This document shows positions 16,982 to 23,959 of a stretch of 32,991 nucleotides of DNA, in pieces (position 1 is the stretch's first letter; each line of letters opens with the position of its first letter). Under the pieces are notes generated by a model. That model was given only the letters and a program-made list of their open reading frames with translations, was not told the DNA's origin and did no database searches. Source of the DNA: Curvibacter sp. (GTDB lineage: Bacteria; Pseudomonadota; Gammaproteobacteria; Burkholderiales; Burkholderiaceae_C); contig JAFAMV010000002.1 in assembly GCA_019233055.1 (NCBI GenBank), positions 1-32,991 of the forward strand, given 5' to 3'. Both the position numbers and the translations under genes were made by a program.

Positions 16982-19234
16982 TCAGAAATCGGCGATCAGG
17001 GACAGCCGCAGGTAGCGGCCGGGTTGGGTGTAGGCATCGATCACGTTCGAGGTCGAGGCCAGGCCCTGCACATCGGCCCAGTTCCAGACCTTGCGGTTGC
17101 CGAGGTTGTAGACACCGGCATTCAGGCGCAGGTCGGGCCGCAGGCGCCATTGACCGCTGAGGTCGAAGGTGGTCGCCGCCGGCGGCAGGAACTGCTGCGG
17201 CAGTTGCACCCCGTCGACATCGGCGGCGCGCTTGGCCGCGCGGTGCGTCATGTCCAGCCGGGCCGTCCTACCCAGGGTGTCGTAGCGCAGCCCGAGCAGC
17301 AGGCGTTTCGGATCCACCGAATTCAGCGGCCGGTTGTGCACCGTGTCGCGCCCGCTGACCTGGCCGTAGGCGAACGGGGTGCTCCAGCGTCCGCCCCCAT
17401 GCAGGCCCCAATCCATGTCCCCTTTGATTTCCAGCCCCGAAATGCGGGCCCGCCCGACATTGATGGACTGGAAGATCGTCGGGTCGGCGGCGGTCATGCT
17501 GCCGCCGACGACGGCGCGGTCTTCAATGAAGTCGCGGTAGCGGGCGGTGAAGACCGAGGCATCCAGCGTCAGGGCGGCCAGCCGCCTGCGCAAGCCGAAT
17601 TCGAGGTTCTGGCTCTGCTCGGGCTTGAGGTTCGGATTCGGCACCGACTTGTAGTGGTAGATCAAGTTCTCGAAATACCCGTTGACCTGGGCCGCGTTGG
17701 GCGCCCTGAAGCCTTCGGCATAGTTGGCGAACAGCGACCACTGCGGGCTCAGCCGGTACAGCAGGCCCAGCTTGGGCGACACCGCATGCCCCGACAGCGA
17801 GGCCGCCGGCGTGCTGGAGGGCGGCGAGAAGCCCGCCTGGCTGGCCTGCAGGCTGAAGCGCTCGTAGCGCAGGCCCGGCGTGAGGCTCCAGGCACCCTGC
17901 AGGATTTCGTCCTGGAAGTAGATGGCGGCGCTCGACTCCCGGGTGTCCGGAAAGCGCTTCAAGGGAAAGCTCTCGCCGGCCGCCGGGGTCAGCCCCGTCT
18001 GCAGGGTGTCGACCTCGGTGCGGGCCCAGTCCAGGCCATAGTTGAAACGGTGCAGGACATCGCCGCCCCGGCCCACGCTCTTGATGGCCTGCACCCCGGA
18101 CTGCCAGCTGCGTTCGCCGTAATGGGTGTCACGCACCCGGTCTGGCGTCGCATAGCGGTCTTCGAAGGTGTATTCACGGGCGCCCGAGCGCTGGTAGCTG
18201 AGCACGCCGCGCAACTCGTCGGCCCAGGCGCTCAGCAGGGTCTGGCGCCCATCCCAGGTCAGCCGGTCGCGGCTCAGGTCGTTGAGCGCCGAGGCCGCCA
18301 CGGTGGAGGTGGCCGACAGGGGCGGCTTGGCCACCGAGGTCAGCAGGTCGTAGTCGGCGCGCCGGGTCGTGTGCTCGAAAGTCAGCAGATGGCGCAGACC
18401 GCCGCCGGGTGTGATGACCAGCTTGGCCAGCAGGGACTGCCCCCGGTCGTGCTCCGGATTGGGTTCGGTGCGGTCCACATTGGCCGCCGCGTTGTCGCCG
18501 AGGTTGCGCAGCGCCGAGCTGCGCAACACACCGCCTGCCAGCAGCCATTGCAAGGATTCGCTGGGCCGTCCAGCCACCGAGGCACCAAGGCGCCAGCCGC
18601 GGTCATCCCCTTCGTAGGCCAGGCTGGCCCGCCCCCCCAGGGTACGCCCCTCGCCCAGCAGATGCTCAGGCGCCAGGGTGATGAAGTTCACCAGCCCCGC
18701 CAGGCCATCCGATCCGTACAGGGCGGACACCGGCCCCTTGACCACCTCGACCCGCTCCATGAGCCCCAGATCCAGGTAGTCGCGCCCGAAGGCATTCGCG
18801 CCGAACACATAGCTGCGCGGCAGACGGACCCCATCCACCAGCATCAGCACCCGATTGCCATCGAGCCCCCGGATGTTGAAGCCGGCGTTCTGGTCGCGAC
18901 CCACGCTGCTGGCCGCCAGGGAAAACCGGGCCGGCGACCTTGCGACCGACACATTGGGCAAGAGCCCGGCGGCGTCGCGGATGTCCTGCACCTGCTGGCC
19001 ATCCAGCCTGTCGCGCCCGAGCACATCGATGCTGAGCGGCAGCTCGTCAGGGTCGGACTCGCGGCGCGAACCACTGACCACGACCTCCTTGAGATTCGCG
19101 CCCGGCGCCGCAGCGCCCGCGGCCGGCGGATCGGCGCCCGCCCAGGTGGGCAGACAGAGCGCCAGACACAGGGAGCCGACCCAGGGGACCGGCCGCCGCC
19201 GGCGGGAGACGGGAGAAGAGGAAGACTGCAGCAC
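16982..19234 (-). CDS. hmuR: TonB-dependent hemin/hemoprotein receptor
   Basis: This is an outer-membrane beta-barrel that takes up heme using TonB energy. From the GTG at 19234 the precursor is 750 residues. A signal peptide has RRRR, a hydrophobic core and WAGA at about residue 34. It is followed by a TonB-box-like EVVVSG (50-55), a plug with RGLDGNRVLMLVDGVRLPR and VEVVKGPVSALYGSDGLAG, and the barrel. The heme-receptor FRAP (509-512) and NPNL (533-536) boxes are present with H527 between them, and the protein ends in Phe. The GTG start is chosen because AAGG precedes it and the signal peptide then begins normally. The ATGs at 19324 and 19315 overlap the predicted promoter. Confidence 0.92.
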   Translation of the reverse strand: MLQSSSSPVSRRRRPVPWVGSLCLALCLPTWAGADPPAAGAAAPGANLKEVVVSGSRRESDPDELPLSIDVLGRDRLDGQQVQDIRDAAGLLPNVSVARSPARFSLAASSVGRDQNAGFNIRGLDGNRVLMLVDGVRLPRSYVFGANAFGRDYLDLGLMERVEVVKGPVSALYGSDGLAGLVNFITLAPEHLLGEGRTLGGRASLAYEGDDRGWRLGASVAGRPSESLQWLLAGGVLRSSALRNLGDNAAANVDRTEPNPEHDRGQSLLAKLVITPGGGLRHLLTFEHTTRRADYDLLTSVAKPPLSATSTVAASALNDLSRDRLTWDGRQTLLSAWADELRGVLSYQRSGAREYTFEDRYATPDRVRDTHYGERSWQSGVQAIKSVGRGGDVLHRFNYGLDWARTEVDTLQTGLTPAAGESFPLKRFPDTRESSAAIYFQDEILQGAWSLTPGLRYERFSLQASQAGFSPPSSTPAASLSGHAVSPKLGLLYRLSPQWSLFANYAEGFRAPNAAQVNGYFENLIYHYKSVPNPNLKPEQSQNLEFGLRRRLAALTLDASVFTARYRDFIEDRAVVGGSMTAADPTIFQSINVGRARISGLEIKGDMDWGLHGGGRWSTPFAYGQVSGRDTVHNRPLNSVDPKRLLLGLRYDTLGRTARLDMTHRAAKRAADVDGVQLPQQFLPPAATTFDLSGQWRLRPDLRLNAGVYNLGNRKVWNWADVQGLASTSNVIDAYTQPGRYLRLSLIADF

Positions 19235-19313
19235 GACACGCCTTTTCCGAGACAGGTTGAAACAGGGCTGGCTCGGAAAGCATCCGCAAGGGATGGCGTT
19301 GGCTGGCGCATCC

Positions 19314-19343
19314 ATTGTAAACACGAATCACTCTCATTTGCAA
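19314..19343 (-). promoter_or_regulatory. Predicted hmuR operon promoter
   Basis: On the minus strand TTGCAA (19343-19338) and TACAAT (19319-19314) are 18 bases apart. The -10 element matches the consensus at five of six positions. Transcription would start near 19307, leaving a leader of about 70 bases before the GTG start. Confidence 0.5.
19323..19341 (-). promoter_or_regulatory. Fur-box-like element in the hmuR promoter
   Basis: The minus-strand 19-mer with core AATGAGAGTGATT resembles the Fur consensus core AATGATAATCATT, with about 11 of 19 positions matching the full box. It lies between the -35 and -10 elements, exactly where Fur would block transcription when iron is plentiful. Confidence 0.45.
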
Positions 19344-19413
19344 AGAAATTGCAAACCCGGAGAAATCCATCTGCGACTCAGTCGCATCCAATGCAAAAGA
19401 ATGTGGCCTCTCG

Positions 19414-19440
19414 TTGGACGGCCCTCATCTGCCGGACAAT
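19414..19440 (+). promoter_or_regulatory. Possible bfr promoter
   Basis: TTGGAC (19414-19419) and GACAAT (19435-19440) are 15 bases apart, slightly short spacing, and end 32 bases before the bfr ATG. The Shine-Dalgarno TAGGAG follows. Confidence 0.35.
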
Positions 19441-19472
19441 GCGGCCTCAGTACAACCCCACTAGGAGCTCCC

Positions 19473-19949
19473 ATGAAAGGCGACGCACAGGTCATTGCGC
19501 ATCTGCAGGCGCAACTGAAGAACGAACTCACGGCCATCAACCAGTACTTCCTGCACTACCGCATGCTCAAGCACTGGGGCTTCGACAAGCTGGCCAAGAA
19601 GGAATACGCCGAGTCGATCGGCGAGATGAAGCACGCCGACTGGCTCATGGACCGCATCTTCATGCTCGACGGCCTGCCCAATCTGCAGGACCTGGGCAAG
19701 CTGTCGGTCGGTGAAGACGTGCCCGAGATCCTGCAATGCGACCTCGGGGCCGAACAGGGCGCCCAGGCCACGATCAAGGCCGGCATCGCCCACTGCGAGT
19801 CCGTGCGCGACTATGTCTCGCGCGACCTGCTGCAGAAGATCCTCGACGACACCGAGGAGCACATCGATTTCCTCGAAACCCAGATCGACCTGCTCGGCAA
19901 GGTGGGCCTGCAGAACTATCTGCAGTCGCAGATGGGGGAGTTGGAGTAA
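19473..19949 (+). CDS. bfr: Bacterioferritin
   Basis: This is a 24-mer heme-containing iron-storage protein that oxidises Fe(II) and stores a ferric core. The 158 residues match the family length and begin MKGDAQVI. The heme-ligand methionine is M52 (GEMKHAD). Ferroxidase ligands E18, E51, H54, E94 and H130 are present. The sixth, E127 of E. coli Bfr, aligns with T127 here (LDDTEEHID), flanked by E128 and E129. The ATG has TAGGAG seven bases upstream. It is divergent from the hemin-uptake operon, and the 238-base spacer holds the hmuR promoter and Fur-like box. Iron from imported heme may end here (inference). Confidence 0.95.
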   Translation: MKGDAQVIAHLQAQLKNELTAINQYFLHYRMLKHWGFDKLAKKEYAESIGEMKHADWLMDRIFMLDGLPNLQDLGKLSVGEDVPEILQCDLGAEQGAQATIKAGIAHCESVRDYVSRDLLQKILDDTEEHIDFLETQIDLLGKVGLQNYLQSQMGELE

Positions 19950-19994
19950 ATCTTCGGCACCGGAATCAGCACCGCTTCTGAACAGCCTGCGCTC

Positions 19995-20013
19995 GCCAGG
20001 CACCACGCCTGGC
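19995..20013 (+). terminator. Hairpin downstream of bfr
   Basis: GCCAGGC (19995-20001) pairs with GCCTGGC (20007-20013) across a 5-base loop, 46 bases after the bfr stop. There is no T tract, so termination here is only possible, not certain. Confidence 0.35.
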
Positions 20014-20039
20014 ATTGGATCAGTGGATTGGATCTGCCA

Positions 20040-21265
20040 CGAGGCCGTCACCGACCTCGATAACTGCACGATCCACCATGCGGGCGATTGGGGATGATTT
20101 GTTTTCCCGCACCGATGCCGCCCTATCGTGACGGCTTCAGACGCAACGCCGGCGATTCCACAAAATGCCACGAAAGCCCGGCCAGAATCAGCGTGACGAC
20201 ATAAGCCAGCGCAGCCAGCGTCAGTGAATCGATGCGATCAAAAAGGCAGAATACGACAAACTGCTGAACCGGAAACGCGTAGATATAGAGACCATAAGAA
20301 AAATCACCAAAACGGCCAAAACTCCGGAACACCGGAAGCTTGGATGATCCGAAGATCACCGAGGAATAGGCGATCATGAACAGCAAAGAGAGCCGAAATT
20401 CACCAATCATCCAAAACATCACAGAAGCAACAGAAACAACCCCAAAAAAAATATAACTTTTACTTCGCCATATTTTTTCAAACCTCGCAAGCAGGATTCC
20501 CATCATGAAATAGGCTCCCAATTCATAAATGGGGCGATCGAACGACGATTTGAAACGAGGGCCGAAGATGGCAAGACCAACAATGGAGAATCCGATCAAA
20601 AGCAAAAACCATTGACGGCGCACCAGACCTACCGCACCCAGAAACGCCAAAATCACATACCACTGTACCTCAATGGGAATTGTCCACAACGACCCATTAA
20701 CCCCCCTAGGATAGGGATTCCCTTCAAAAACACCCGGCAATACATAATATATTTTAAAACGCAATATATTGAAATAATCATACGTTGCTCGACTGGATAG
20801 AAAGTCACCGAGTGGAAGACTGGTCGCTGCAGACCCAACAACAAAAACAGTTAAAAAAACCGCCACAGCCAAACCTGGCCAGATCCTCAAGAGTCTTTTG
20901 ACTGCAAATCTGACCAAATGGGGATCACGCATCCAGCTTTGTGTCACCAAGAAGCCACTGACCGCGAAAAAAACCCCAACCCCCACCGCCCCTGCGGAGA
21001 GCCCAGGCAGTAGCAATAATTCCCCATGACCAGTCAGTACGTGTTGATGACTCAAAAACACCAGAGTGGCCGCCAACAATCGAACAAAATCAAAATTATT
21101 TGAAAATTTTTGCATCTCCGCCCTAAAAAACATTATAAATGTTTCAATTTATTAAATTAGATTTTGCCAACCATTGGGCCATCTCAACCCTCCATCTTAT
21201 CCCAGTATCTTGGCGATCCTGATCTGCCAAAAGCAGCGTCTCGGTGTTGCCCCCCGCGTTGACTT
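20040..21265. other. AT-rich block, probable horizontally acquired insert
   Basis: The base composition falls sharply compared with both sides: runs of A and T, and codons ending in A or T, are common here and rare elsewhere in the window. The block holds one gene (acyltransferase) and two short non-coding flanks. No integrase, transposase or clear terminal repeat is visible. A 9-bp direct repeat, GATCTGCCA, occurs at 20031-20039 and 21221-21229, but that may be chance. Confidence 0.6.
20123..21115 (-). CDS. Acyltransferase-3 family membrane protein
   Basis: This family moves acyl groups (often acetyl) onto surface sugars or other cell-envelope molecules. The product is 330 residues with about ten hydrophobic helices. 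Family landmarks are NNFDFVRLLAATLVFLSHQHVL near the N-terminus (conserved Arg and His), GVFFAVSGFLV, RIWPGL, and the central NGSLWTIPIEVQWYV (conserved Trp and Glu). It ends with LSWHFVESPALRLK. The ATG at 21115 is preferred over the one at 21133 because AGGG lies about five bases upstream. Its AT-rich composition differs from its neighbours, which suggests recent acquisition. The acceptor is unknown, and no polysaccharide genes are nearby. Confidence 0.87.
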   Translation of the reverse strand: MQKFSNNFDFVRLLAATLVFLSHQHVLTGHGELLLLPGLSAGAVGVGVFFAVSGFLVTQSWMRDPHLVRFAVKRLLRIWPGLAVAVFLTVFVVGSAATSLPLGDFLSSRATYDYFNILRFKIYYVLPGVFEGNPYPRGVNGSLWTIPIEVQWYVILAFLGAVGLVRRQWFLLLIGFSIVGLAIFGPRFKSSFDRPIYELGAYFMMGILLARFEKIWRSKSYIFFGVVSVASVMFWMIGEFRLSLLFMIAYSSVIFGSSKLPVFRSFGRFGDFSYGLYIYAFPVQQFVVFCLFDRIDSLTLAALAYVVTLILAGLSWHFVESPALRLKPSR

Positions 21266-21270
21266 CAATG

Positions 21271-22281
21271 TCATTCAATGGCCTCTGCTGCCCCCGCACG
21301 CCACTGCCTGACACTGCACCCGAAATGCTGGCCGAACCAGCGGGAGAATGCGCTCAGCGATGAAAAGCCCAGCAGGGTGGCCACGTCCGACAGGGGCCGT
21401 TCACGATTCTCCAGATAGCGCAGGGCGAGATCGGCGCGCACCGAATGGAGGATGCCGGTATAGCTCTGGCCATGCCGGCTCAGATGGTGGTGCACCGTGC
21501 GGCGGTCGACCCCCAGTTGCTCGGCGATGCGCTCGACCGAACACACGCCCAGCGGCAACAGGCCTGTCACCAATTGGCGGACCTGGTCCGGCATGGAGGT
21601 GTCGGCCTGGGCCAGCAGGGTATCCAGGTAGCGGCGGACCTCCTGCGCCATGGCAGGGTCATAGGTCGGCAACGGCAGTTCGAGGTCCTGACGGCGGCAG
21701 ACCAGGCCGTCGAATTCCTGGCCGAAGCGCACCGGCATGCCGAACACCCGCAGGTGGGTGGATCGATCGCGTGGCGCGGCGTGCATGAAACAGACGCTCT
21801 GCGGCCGCCAGCCCGCACCCAGGAACAGGCGCAGCAGCCTGAACAGCACCGCCACGGCCAGCTCGCTGGACTGCCGCTGGCTGCCAGGGGGGCCATGCAG
21901 CACATCCTCCCGGATCACCACCAGATCGCCGCTCTCTTCGATATGGGTGGCCAGTGCCTGCGTATGCAGGTGCATGTAGCGGCTCATGGCCTCGATGGCC
22001 CGCCGCAGCGTCGGCTCTTCACGCAGCAGCAGGGCCAGCGGCCCGAGGTTGGACAACTCGCGGGACTCGGCCATGCGCAGGCCGAAATCCTCCGCGCCGG
22101 CCGCCCGGGCCGAATCTTCCAGCAGGTGGGCCACCGCCTCGGCGGGCAGCTTGCGCTCGGGGTCCAGCAGGGCGACCCGGTCGATGCCGGCGAGCGCGAG
22201 CTGGCGATGCGGATCCAGCCCCACGGCACGGGCGATCTCGACATAGTGGGTCAGGCTAGCACTGCGGATCAGGTGTCGCAT
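21271..22281 (-). CDS. AraC-family transcriptional regulator
   Basis: The protein is 336 residues. The N-terminal 190 residues resemble the Arabinose_bd/OruR-type sensing domain: LTHYVEIARAVGLDPHRQLALAGID, EDFGLRMAESRELSNLGPLALLLREEPTLRRAIEAM, and later FGMPVRFGQEFDGLVCRRQDLELPLP. The C-terminal 95 residues form the double helix-turn-helix (VERIAEQLGVDRRTVHHHLSRHG and PLSDVATLLGFSSLSAFSRWFGQHFGCS). It is divergent from the CMD-BKACE-MFS operon and is the likely activator of that operon, sensing the substrate or a breakdown product (inference from gene order). A TTGACA promoter is visible upstream. Confidence 0.9.
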   Translation of the reverse strand: MRHLIRSASLTHYVEIARAVGLDPHRQLALAGIDRVALLDPERKLPAEAVAHLLEDSARAAGAEDFGLRMAESRELSNLGPLALLLREEPTLRRAIEAMSRYMHLHTQALATHIEESGDLVVIREDVLHGPPGSQRQSSELAVAVLFRLLRLFLGAGWRPQSVCFMHAAPRDRSTHLRVFGMPVRFGQEFDGLVCRRQDLELPLPTYDPAMAQEVRRYLDTLLAQADTSMPDQVRQLVTGLLPLGVCSVERIAEQLGVDRRTVHHHLSRHGQSYTGILHSVRADLALRYLENRERPLSDVATLLGFSSLSAFSRWFGQHFGCSVRQWRAGAAEAIE

Positions 22282-22304
22282 CAGGTTTTCCCGGGGGTTC
22301 CCAA

Positions 22305-22333
22305 ACGGTAAAACGCATCTCCCAAAATGTCAA
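22305..22333 (-). promoter_or_regulatory. Predicted promoter of the AraC-type gene
   Basis: On the minus strand a perfect TTGACA (22333-22328) is followed after 17 bases by TACCGT (22310-22305), a weak -10. It lies 24 bases before the ATG. Confidence 0.45.
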
Positions 22334-22334
22334 A

Positions 22335-22348
22335 TTGATTCGCATCAA
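22335..22348. promoter_or_regulatory. Inverted repeat, candidate AraC-type operator
   Basis: TTGAT-N4-ATCAA lies in the divergent spacer, next to the -35 of the regulator gene and 68 bases before the CMD gene. It could serve both directions. This is a short pattern and may be chance. Confidence 0.25.
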
Positions 22349-22415
22349 ACACGAATACTGCAGCCCTGTTGGTGCCGCATCCCCTGGCGGCGCCCCGATC
22401 CAGGAGACCTGCCCC

Positions 22416-22823
22416 ATGAACGACAAGCCCCCGACCAGCCAAACCCCGATCTGCGACGCCCTGCGCGCCGGCGGTGGCTGGAACCCCGACTGGCAACCCT
22501 TTGCCGACCTGGACCCCGTCTGGACCGAGAAATTCATGGCCATGGGCATGCATCCGCTGATGTCGGGCGTGCTCGAACCCAAGGTGTTCGAATTCCTGGC
22601 CATCGCCGTGGATGCCTCCTGCACCCATCTCTACGCCCCCGGCGTGCGGCGCCACATCCGCAAGGCGCTCGAGTTGGGAGCCACCGCGCAGGAGATCACC
22701 GCCGTGCTGCAGGCCGTGAGCGTGCTGGGCATCCACAGCAGCAGCCTGGGCGCACCGATCCTGCTGGAGGAGCTGGCCGCCCTGAAGACCGCCCCGGCCC
22801 GCGCCGGCGCCTGCGGCCAGTGA
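22416..22823 (+). CDS. Carboxymuconolactone decarboxylase-family protein (single-Cys type)
   Basis: The protein is 135 residues with a CMD-like all-helical core: VFEFLAIAVDASCTHLYAPGVRRHIRKALELGATAQEITAVLQ, split here as FEFLAIAVDASCTHLY (59-73) and PGVRRHIRKALELGATAQEI. Only one cysteine, C69, lies at the active-site position, with H71 and H80 nearby. The CxxC redox pair of AhpD is absent, so peroxidase activity of the AhpD kind is unlikely. The ATG at 22416 has AGGAG about nine bases upstream. It is first in an operon with a DUF849 enzyme and an MFS transporter, so it probably performs a step on the same catabolic intermediate, but the reaction is unknown. Confidence 0.85.
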   Translation: MNDKPPTSQTPICDALRAGGGWNPDWQPFADLDPVWTEKFMAMGMHPLMSGVLEPKVFEFLAIAVDASCTHLYAPGVRRHIRKALELGATAQEITAVLQAVSVLGIHSSSLGAPILLEELAALKTAPARAGACGQ

Positions 22824-22860
22824 CCTGCCGCCCCCTGATTCCTCAACTGAAAGACCGACC

Positions 22861-23916
22861 ATGCATTACCTTGACGACTCCCTCCTGCCCGAGAACCAGG
22901 AAAAACTCGTGATCCAGGTGGCCCCTTACGGGCCCCAGTGGCTGCCCGGCGACTCGGACGACATCCCGGTCACCCTGGACGAGCAGGTGCAGAAGGCGGT
23001 GGACTGCTACAACGCCGGGGCTTCGGTGCTGCATGTCCATGTGCGCGAGGCCGACGGCAAGGGCAGCAAGCGCCTGTCGATGTTCAACGAGATGCTGGCC
23101 CGCCTGCGCGAGGCCGTGCCGAAGATGGTGCTGCAGGTCGGCGGCTCGATCTCCTTCGCGCCGGAAGACGAGGGCCAGGCCGCCCGCTGGCTCAACGACG
23201 ACACGCGTCACATGCTGGCCGAGCTCGATCCACGGCCCGATCAGGTCACCGTGGCGATCAACACCAGCCAGATGAACGTGATGGAGCTGATGACTCCCGC
23301 CGACGTCGCCGGCACCTCGCTGACCAGCCCGCTGCTGCAGGCGGCCTACCGCGACATGGTGGTGCCCTCCAATCCCTCGTGGCACGAGGAGCACATCCGC
23401 CGTCTGGTGGCCCGGGGCATCCAGCCGCATTTCATGCTGGGCAGCCTCACCGGCCTGGAGACGGTGGAGCGGCTGATCCGGCGCGGGGCGTACTCGGGGC
23501 CGCTGGTGCTCAACTACGTCGCCATCGGCGGTGGCGCCGCCGGCCTGCACCCCGCCGACATGCTCGAGTTCGTGCGCCGCACCCCCGATGGCGCGGTGCT
23601 GACCCTCGAGACCCTGAACCGCCATGTGGTGCCCATGACCACCATGGCGATCGCGCTGGGCTTGCATGTGCGCGTCGGCATCGAAGACACTCTGTTCGGC
23701 CCCGATGGCCGGCGGGCCACTTCGGTGCAGCAGATCGAACGGACGGTGCGCATCGCCCGCGAGCTGAACCGGGAGGTGGCCGGCGGCGAGGACGCCCACC
23801 GCATCTACCGCACCGGCACCTTCTGGCGCAGTGCCGACGAGACGCTGCAGCAGTTGGGCATGGTGCCCAATCGCCGTGCGGCCGAGCGCGGTGTTCCGCT
23901 GCGCTGCGCGGCCTGA
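22861..23916 (+). CDS. DUF849 / BKACE beta-keto acid cleavage enzyme
   Basis: BKACE enzymes are zinc proteins that react a beta-keto acid with acetyl-CoA to give acetoacetate and a new CoA ester. The protein is 351 residues, longer than the usual 270-310. The zinc ligands H58 and H60 are in VLHVHVRE, and the third, E275, is in RVGIEDT; R271 and D276 flank it. Other family segments are VGGSISFAP and the LNYVAIGGGAAGLHP loop. It starts at the ATG at 22861, 38 bases after the CMD gene, with only a weak GAAAGA site. It is co-transcribed with a CMD protein and an MFS carrier under a divergent AraC regulator. The true substrate cannot be read from sequence; Kce, which cleaves 3-keto-5-aminohexanoate, and dehydrocarnitine-cleaving members show the range. 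Confidence 0.9.
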   Translation: MHYLDDSLLPENQEKLVIQVAPYGPQWLPGDSDDIPVTLDEQVQKAVDCYNAGASVLHVHVREADGKGSKRLSMFNEMLARLREAVPKMVLQVGGSISFAPEDEGQAARWLNDDTRHMLAELDPRPDQVTVAINTSQMNVMELMTPADVAGTSLTSPLLQAAYRDMVVPSNPSWHEEHIRRLVARGIQPHFMLGSLTGLETVERLIRRGAYSGPLVLNYVAIGGGAAGLHPADMLEFVRRTPDGAVLTLETLNRHVVPMTTMAIALGLHVRVGIEDTLFGPDGRRATSVQQIERTVRIARELNREVAGGEDAHRIYRTGTFWRSADETLQQLGMVPNRRAAERGVPLRCAA

Positions 23917-23959
23917 CGGCGGTCGGGCCAGAGGACAGACGCACGAGACAGGAGCGCCC

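Noticed and set aside
19313-19324. ATG codons at 19324 and 19315 as the hmuR start
   Set aside because: They would add a non-signal-like segment before the signal peptide and overlap a good -10 element. The GTG at 19234 is better supported.
20031-21229. GATCTGCCA direct repeat as attachment site of a mobile element
   Set aside because: Nine bases in this span can recur by chance, and no integrase or transposase is present. It is kept only as a point to check.
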